A program made the translations under genes and the position numbers. Shown here piece by piece: positions 60,240-64,000 of a stretch of 64,000 nucleotides of DNA; positions within the stretch are counted from its first letter, which is position 1; each line of letters opens with the position of its first letter. Origin of the DNA: Actinomycetospora termitidis (GTDB taxonomy: Bacteria > Actinomycetota > Actinomycetes > Mycobacteriales > Pseudonocardiaceae); contig NZ_JASVWF010000001.1 in the NCBI RefSeq assembly GCF_030286555.1, forward strand, positions 434,001 to 498,000. The letters are read 5' to 3'. A model generated the notes under the pieces. It was not told the origin of the DNA. It ran no database searches and saw only the letters and a list, made by a program, of their open reading frames with translations.

Positions 60240-60932
60240 GTGCCCGGTGACGTCCTGCTGCTGTCCAACTCCCGCCCACCCGGCGGCGCGGAGCCGTTCG
60301 CGCACGCCCGCGAGGTGCTGGCGTCGCACCTCGGGGACCGCACGGTGTGGTTCCTGCCGTACGCGCAGGCCGACCACGACGCGTACGTCGCCTGGGTCGC
60401 CCGGGCCCTCGCGCCGCTGGACCTCCGCCCCCTGCACCGCGAGCCCGACCCGGCCTCCACCGCCGCCCACGCCGACGCGGTGTTCGTGGGCGGCGGGAAC
60501 ACCTTCCGGCTGCTCCACGACGTCCGGCGGCTCGGGATCCTCGACGCCCTGCGCGGCAACGACGCCTGCCGCTACACCGGCAGCTCGGCCGGGACGAACC
60601 TCGCGTGCCCCACCGTGAAGACCACCAACGACATGCCGATCGTCGACCCCGGCGGCCTCGACGCGCTCGGCCGCGTACCGGTCCAGGTGAACCCGCACTA
60701 CCTCGACCCCGACCCGGCGAGCACCCACCAGGGCGAGACCCGCGAGGAGCGGATCCGGGAGTTCCACGAGCTGAACACGGTGCCGGTCGTCGGGCTCCGC
60801 GAGGGCGCGTGGCTGCACCGCACCGGGGACGCCCTCACCCTCGGCGGGAACACCGCCCGGCTGTTCCGCCGCGGACAGGAGCCGACCGAGCTCGCACCGG
60901 GTACCGACGTCTCATGGCTGATCTCCTCCTGA
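60240..60932 (+). CDS. pepE: Peptidase E (alpha-aspartyl dipeptidase)
   Basis: A 230-residue S51 peptidase, cytosolic. The catalytic Ser is in YTGSSAGTNLACP, with the GGGNTFRLL glycine loop before it; QVNPHYLDPDP and the later His/Glu are conserved. PepE releases N-terminal Asp from dipeptides. The length matches the E. coli enzyme (229). GTG start; 19-nt overlap with the amidohydrolase. Upstream is the hairpin-rich spacer, so its transcript probably starts just there. Confidence 0.9.
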   Translation: MPGDVLLLSNSRPPGGAEPFAHAREVLASHLGDRTVWFLPYAQADHDAYVAWVARALAPLDLRPLHREPDPASTAAHADAVFVGGGNTFRLLHDVRRLGILDALRGNDACRYTGSSAGTNLACPTVKTTNDMPIVDPGGLDALGRVPVQVNPHYLDPDPASTHQGETREERIREFHELNTVPVVGLREGAWLHRTGDALTLGGNTARLFRRGQEPTELAPGTDVSWLISS

Positions 60933-62128
60933 CGGACGTCCTCCCCCGCGGGTACGAGCACCCGGTCGACGTCCGCGTCGAGGACGGCCGGATCGCGGAG
61001 ATCGCGCCCGACCTGACCGCACCCGGCGCCACGACGATCGACGGCGGCGGCCGCCCCGTGCTCCCCGGTCTCGTCGAGCCGCACCTGCACCTCGACAAGG
61101 CCATGCTCGGTGGCGGTGACGGCACGCTGGAGGGCGCGGTGAGGGAGACGGCCGCGATGAAGGAGCGCTTCACCCACGACGACGTCGTCGCGCGCGCCGA
61201 GGACGTCCTGCGCCGGGCGATCCGCCACGGGACGACGCTCGTCCGCACCCCGGTCGACGTCGACCCCACCGTCGGCCTCACGAGCATCGACGCGCTCCTG
61301 GAGCTCAAGGAGCGCTGGGCCGGCACCGTCGAGCTGCAGGTCGTCGCGTTCCCGCAGGAGGGCATCGCCGCCCGGCCCGGCACGCACGACCTGCTGGTCG
61401 AGGGGCTGCGCCGCGGCGCCGACGTGATCGGCGGGTGCAGCTACGCCGAGGACGACGTCGAGGCCTGCCGCGAGCACGTGCGGCAGGTGTTCGACCTCGC
61501 GGAGCGCTTCGACGTGGACGTCGACATCCACGCCGACTTCGCGGCCGGCCCGGACGACCCGCGTCACGACCTCGCCGCCTTCGTCGCCGACGTGACGGCC
61601 GAGCGCGGCTGGGGCGGCCGCACGACGCTCGGCCACGTCACGACGATGGCCGGCCTCACCCCGGATTCCCGACGACGGGTCGCGGCGCGGCTCGCGGAGG
61701 CCGGCGTCGGGCTCGTCGTCCTGCCGCCGACCGACCTCTACCTGCAGGGTCGGGCCGCCCCCGTGGCGGAACTCCTCGACGCCGGGGTCGCCACCGCCCT
61801 GAGCAGTAACAACGTCCGCAACGCCTTCACGCCGTTCGGCACCGCGGACATGCTGGACGTGACCCTGCTCGCCGCGCACACCCAGCCCTTCGGCACCGCC
61901 GAGGGCCTCGACCGGCTGGTGGACCGGGGCACCGCCGGCGCGGCCGCGATGCTCGGGGTCGGCGGCCACGACCTCACCCCCGGCAGCCGTGCCGACCTCG
62001 TCGTCCTCGACGCCCCGGGCGTGGACCACCACACCGCGCTGCTCGACCGCGCTCCGCGACGGTTCGTGGTCAGCGGCGGACGCCTCGTGGCCGAGACGAT
62101 GACCACCACGACCCTGCACGGCCTCTGA
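60914..62128 (+). CDS. Amidohydrolase, cytosine-deaminase/AtzC-like
   Basis: A 404-residue amidohydrolase with the metal motif EPHLHLDKAML (about 56-66), the His-Ala-Asp strand DVDIHADFAA, His in TLGHVTTMAG, and the final region SSNNVRNAFTPFG. In most cytosine deaminases/AtzC-like proteins the last position has a catalytic Asp (SDNV), here Asn. Proteins with this pattern hydrolyse or deaminate N-heterocycles. ATG start; overlaps pepE by 19 nt, suggesting coupled expression with pepE. Confidence 0.8.
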   Translation: MADLLLTDVLPRGYEHPVDVRVEDGRIAEIAPDLTAPGATTIDGGGRPVLPGLVEPHLHLDKAMLGGGDGTLEGAVRETAAMKERFTHDDVVARAEDVLRRAIRHGTTLVRTPVDVDPTVGLTSIDALLELKERWAGTVELQVVAFPQEGIAARPGTHDLLVEGLRRGADVIGGCSYAEDDVEACREHVRQVFDLAERFDVDVDIHADFAAGPDDPRHDLAAFVADVTAERGWGGRTTLGHVTTMAGLTPDSRRRVAARLAEAGVGLVVLPPTDLYLQGRAAPVAELLDAGVATALSSNNVRNAFTPFGTADMLDVTLLAAHTQPFGTAEGLDRLVDRGTAGAAAMLGVGGHDLTPGSRADLVVLDAPGVDHHTALLDRAPRRFVVSGGRLVAETMTTTTLHGL

Positions 62129-62148
62129 CCGACCCCGATGATGGAGCC

Positions 62149-64000
62149 ATGACCACCGCACCGATCCGCCCGGGAGCAGACGCGGAGCACTCCCTGCTGG
62201 CCCAGGAGCTCGCCGGAGCCGTCCGCGGGTCGGTCCGCTTCGACACCGCGACCCGGGCGATGTGGTCGGCCGACTCGTCGAACTACCGGCACGTCCCGCT
62301 CGGCGTGGTCCAGCCCGTCGACGGCGACGACGTGGAGCGGGCGGTCGAGGTCACCCGCCGCCACGGGGTGCCGCTGCTGCCCCTCGGCGCGCGGACCAGC
62401 ATCTGCGGGCAGTCGGTCAACGAGGCGGTCGTCGTCGACTTCTCCCGCCACATGCGCCGGGTGCTGGAGGTCGACCCGTCGTCGGGAACGGCGCGGGTGC
62501 AGCCGGGGACGGTGCTCGACGACCTGCGGGACGCCGGCCGTCCGCACGGCCTGACGTTCGGCCCGGACCCGTCCACGCACAACCGCTGCACGCTCGGCGG
62601 GATGATCGGCAACAACGCCTGCGGGTCGCACTCGGTGGCCTGGGGCAAGACCGTCGACAACGTCCGCGCCCTGGACGTCCTGCTCGCCGACGGCACCCGC
62701 ATGCACGTCGGCGGACCGATGGACGACGCCGCGATCGACGCCGCCGCGCGCCGACCCGGCGCCGAGGGCCGCGTGTACCGCGACCTGAAGGCGCTCCGGG
62801 ACCGGACGGCCGACCTCGTCCGCGCCGACACCCCCGACCTCACCCGTCGGGTGAGCGGCTACAACGTCGACCAGCTACTCCCCGAGCACGGCTTCGACCT
62901 CGCGAAGGCGCTGGTCGGGACCGAGGGCACCTGCGTGACGATCCTCGAGGCGACGGTCGACATGGTGGCCAGCCCACCCGTCCGCGCGCTCGCCGTCCTC
63001 GGGTTCGACGACGCCTACACCGCGGCCGACCACGTCGTCCCGATCCGCGACCACGCGCCGCTGACGATCGAGGGCATGGACGTCGGCGTCATCGGCGCCC
63101 TGCGCGCCGCCCGCCCCGACGACCGCACCCACGAGGCGCTGCCCCGCGGCAAGGGCTGGCTCTACGTCGAGACCGGTGGCGAGACCCGCGCGGAGGCCCA
63201 CGAGAAGGCCGAGGCCATCGCGAAGGAGATGGCCTGGGCGACGCTGGACTCGAAGGTCGTCAGCGAGCCGAAGGCCATGCGCGCGCTGTGGAAGATCCGT
63301 GAGGACGGCTCGGGCATCGTCACGCGCGGACCCGGCGGCGTCGAGGCGTGGCCGGGCTGGGAGGACGCCGCGGTCCAGCCCGCCAAGTTCGGCTCCTACC
63401 TGCGCGAGTTCGACGCGCTGCTCTCGAAGCACGGTCGCAGCGGGGCCTACTACGGCCACTTCGGCGACGGCTGTGTGCACGTCCGCATCGACTTCGACCT
63501 GCTGACGACGGCGGGCCTGCGCAACTTCCGCGGCTTCCTCGAGGACGCGGCGGACCTCGCCGTCGAGCACGGCGGGTCGCTCTCCGGGGAGCACGGCGAC
63601 GGGCAGGCCCGCGCCGAGCTGCTCTCCCGGATGTACTCGCCGGGGATGCTCGAGGCGTTCTCCGACTTCAAGGCGGCCTGGGACCCGGACGGCCGGATGA
63701 ACCCGCACCGCGTCGTGGACCCGCCGAAGATCGACGACGACATCCGCGTGTTCCTCGGGCAGCCGACGATCGCCACCCGCACCCAGCTCGACTTCGTCCA
63801 CGATGGTGCCCCCGAGACCGGCTTCGCCTCGGCGACCCGACGGTGCATCGGCGTCGCCAAGTGCATCACCGCGAGCGGCGGCGTGATGTGCCCGAGCTAC
63901 CGCGTCACCGGCGAGGAGAAGCACTCCACCCGCGGCCGGGCCCGTCTGCTCTTCGAGATGGCGTCCGGGCAGACCGTGCCGGACGGGTGGCGGTCGGAGG
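62149..64000 (+). CDS. FAD-linked D-2-hydroxyacid dehydrogenase with Fe-S domain, truncated by the window edge
   Basis: 617 residues are present; the C-terminus is beyond the edge. N-terminal FAD-binding domain of the PCMH type (PLLPLGARTSICGQSVNEAVV, GMIGNNACGSHS), the C-terminal cap domain ALPRGKGWLYVETGG, and a Fe-S/CCG cysteine segment (RRCIGVAKCITASGGVMCPSY at about 565-585). The family includes GlcD/YdiJ/D-lactate and D-2-hydroxyglutarate dehydrogenases, which feed electrons to a quinone or flavoprotein. ATG at 62149; 20 nt after the amidohydrolase. The usual cysteine-rich CCG domain should follow beyond 64000. Confidence 0.85.
   Translation, partial: MTTAPIRPGADAEHSLLAQELAGAVRGSVRFDTATRAMWSADSSNYRHVPLGVVQPVDGDDVERAVEVTRRHGVPLLPLGARTSICGQSVNEAVVVDFSRHMRRVLEVDPSSGTARVQPGTVLDDLRDAGRPHGLTFGPDPSTHNRCTLGGMIGNNACGSHSVAWGKTVDNVRALDVLLADGTRMHVGGPMDDAAIDAAARRPGAEGRVYRDLKALRDRTADLVRADTPDLTRRVSGYNVDQLLPEHGFDLAKALVGTEGTCVTILEATVDMVASPPVRALAVLGFDDAYTAADHVVPIRDHAPLTIEGMDVGVIGALRAARPDDRTHEALPRGKGWLYVETGGETRAEAHEKAEAIAKEMAWATLDSKVVSEPKAMRALWKIREDGSGIVTRGPGGVEAWPGWEDAAVQPAKFGSYLREFDALLSKHGRSGAYYGHFGDGCVHVRIDFDLLTTAGLRNFRGFLEDAADLAVEHGGSLSGEHGDGQARAELLSRMYSPGMLEAFSDFKAAWDPDGRMNPHRVVDPPKIDDDIRVFLGQPTIATRTQLDFVHDGAPETGFASATRRCIGVAKCITASGGVMCPSYRVTGEEKHSTRGRARLLFEMASGQTVPDGWRSE

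Overview
The window is 64 kb of very GC-rich DNA from an actinobacterium. The strong GC third-position bias, frequent GTG starts, 4-nt ATGA/GTGA gene overlaps and the conserved block fhaA-fhaB-pstP-rodA-pbpA-pknA-pknB-trpG/pabA-crgA-PH protein-rhomboid-ppiA point to the Pseudonocardiales/Corynebacteriales side of the phylum; a Pseudonocardiaceae-like soil genus is my best guess, and it is only a guess.

Layout. 1-8360: tail of an OmpR-type response regulator, small housekeeping and lipid genes (alpha/beta hydrolase, PIG-L deacetylase, cyclopropane-fatty-acid-synthase-like methyltransferase, SDR, TM0106-type nuclease, a coiled-coil protein). 8361-15350: an IclR regulator driving a complete OpuC/ProU-type quaternary-amine ABC importer (permease, ATPase with C-terminal CBS-like region, permease) and three tandem substrate-binding lipoproteins, the third strongly diverged. 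15347-19104: an SDR divergent from a zinc alcohol dehydrogenase, amidohydrolase and MIP18/DUF59 protein, a set normally seen beside soluble diiron (propane-type) monooxygenases, but with no monooxygenase here. 19203-20153: a solitary AbiEi/DUF559-like gene bracketed by two copies of one hairpin. 20372-24814: IclR regulator plus a MetE-C-terminal-like methyltransferase, and a GH65 phosphorylase. 24898-31528: Ser/Thr kinase, an Rv0909-like antitoxin homologue coupled to a thioesterase, serS, an atypical dTDP-glucose-dehydratase homologue, a DUF4185 protein. 31584-45361: tRNA-Leu(CAG) and the conserved cell-growth/division island with its kinases, phosphatase, FHA readers, SEDS polymerase/PBP pair, CrgA and a probable CwsA counterpart. 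45391-51393: WXG100-like plus DUF1023 hydrolase pair, mug-type glycosylase, a lactonase plus iron alcohol dehydrogenase pair that resembles gamma-butyrolactone/4-hydroxybutyrate catabolism, a His-rich FmdB protein, an SCO6745-type protein. 51390-55537: carotenoid tailoring genes (CruF-like hydratase, CruG-like glycosyltransferase, CrtI-like oxidase/desaturase) and a CDP-alcohol phosphatidyltransferase. 55565-64000: YihY protein, quinone reductase, unknown protein, GMC oxidoreductase, a 430-bp hairpin-rich spacer, peptidase E, an amidohydrolase and a truncated FAD/Fe-S D-2-hydroxyacid dehydrogenase.

The growth island works as a unit: PknA and PknB sense peptidoglycan precursors through PASTA domains, PstP reverses their phosphorylation, FhaA/FhaB read it, and RodA/PbpA and CrgA are the wall-synthesis and division effectors. 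The most interesting unexplained material is non-coding: at least three families of dispersed hairpins. One has three copies with conserved arms and a conserved, oriented 13-nt loop; another flanks the AbiEi-like gene as direct repeats; a third is nested in the 59.8-60.2 kb spacer. A palindrome-containing 84-bp unit is also duplicated in frame inside a membrane protein gene. No CRISPR array, prophage, insertion sequence or replication origin was recognised.
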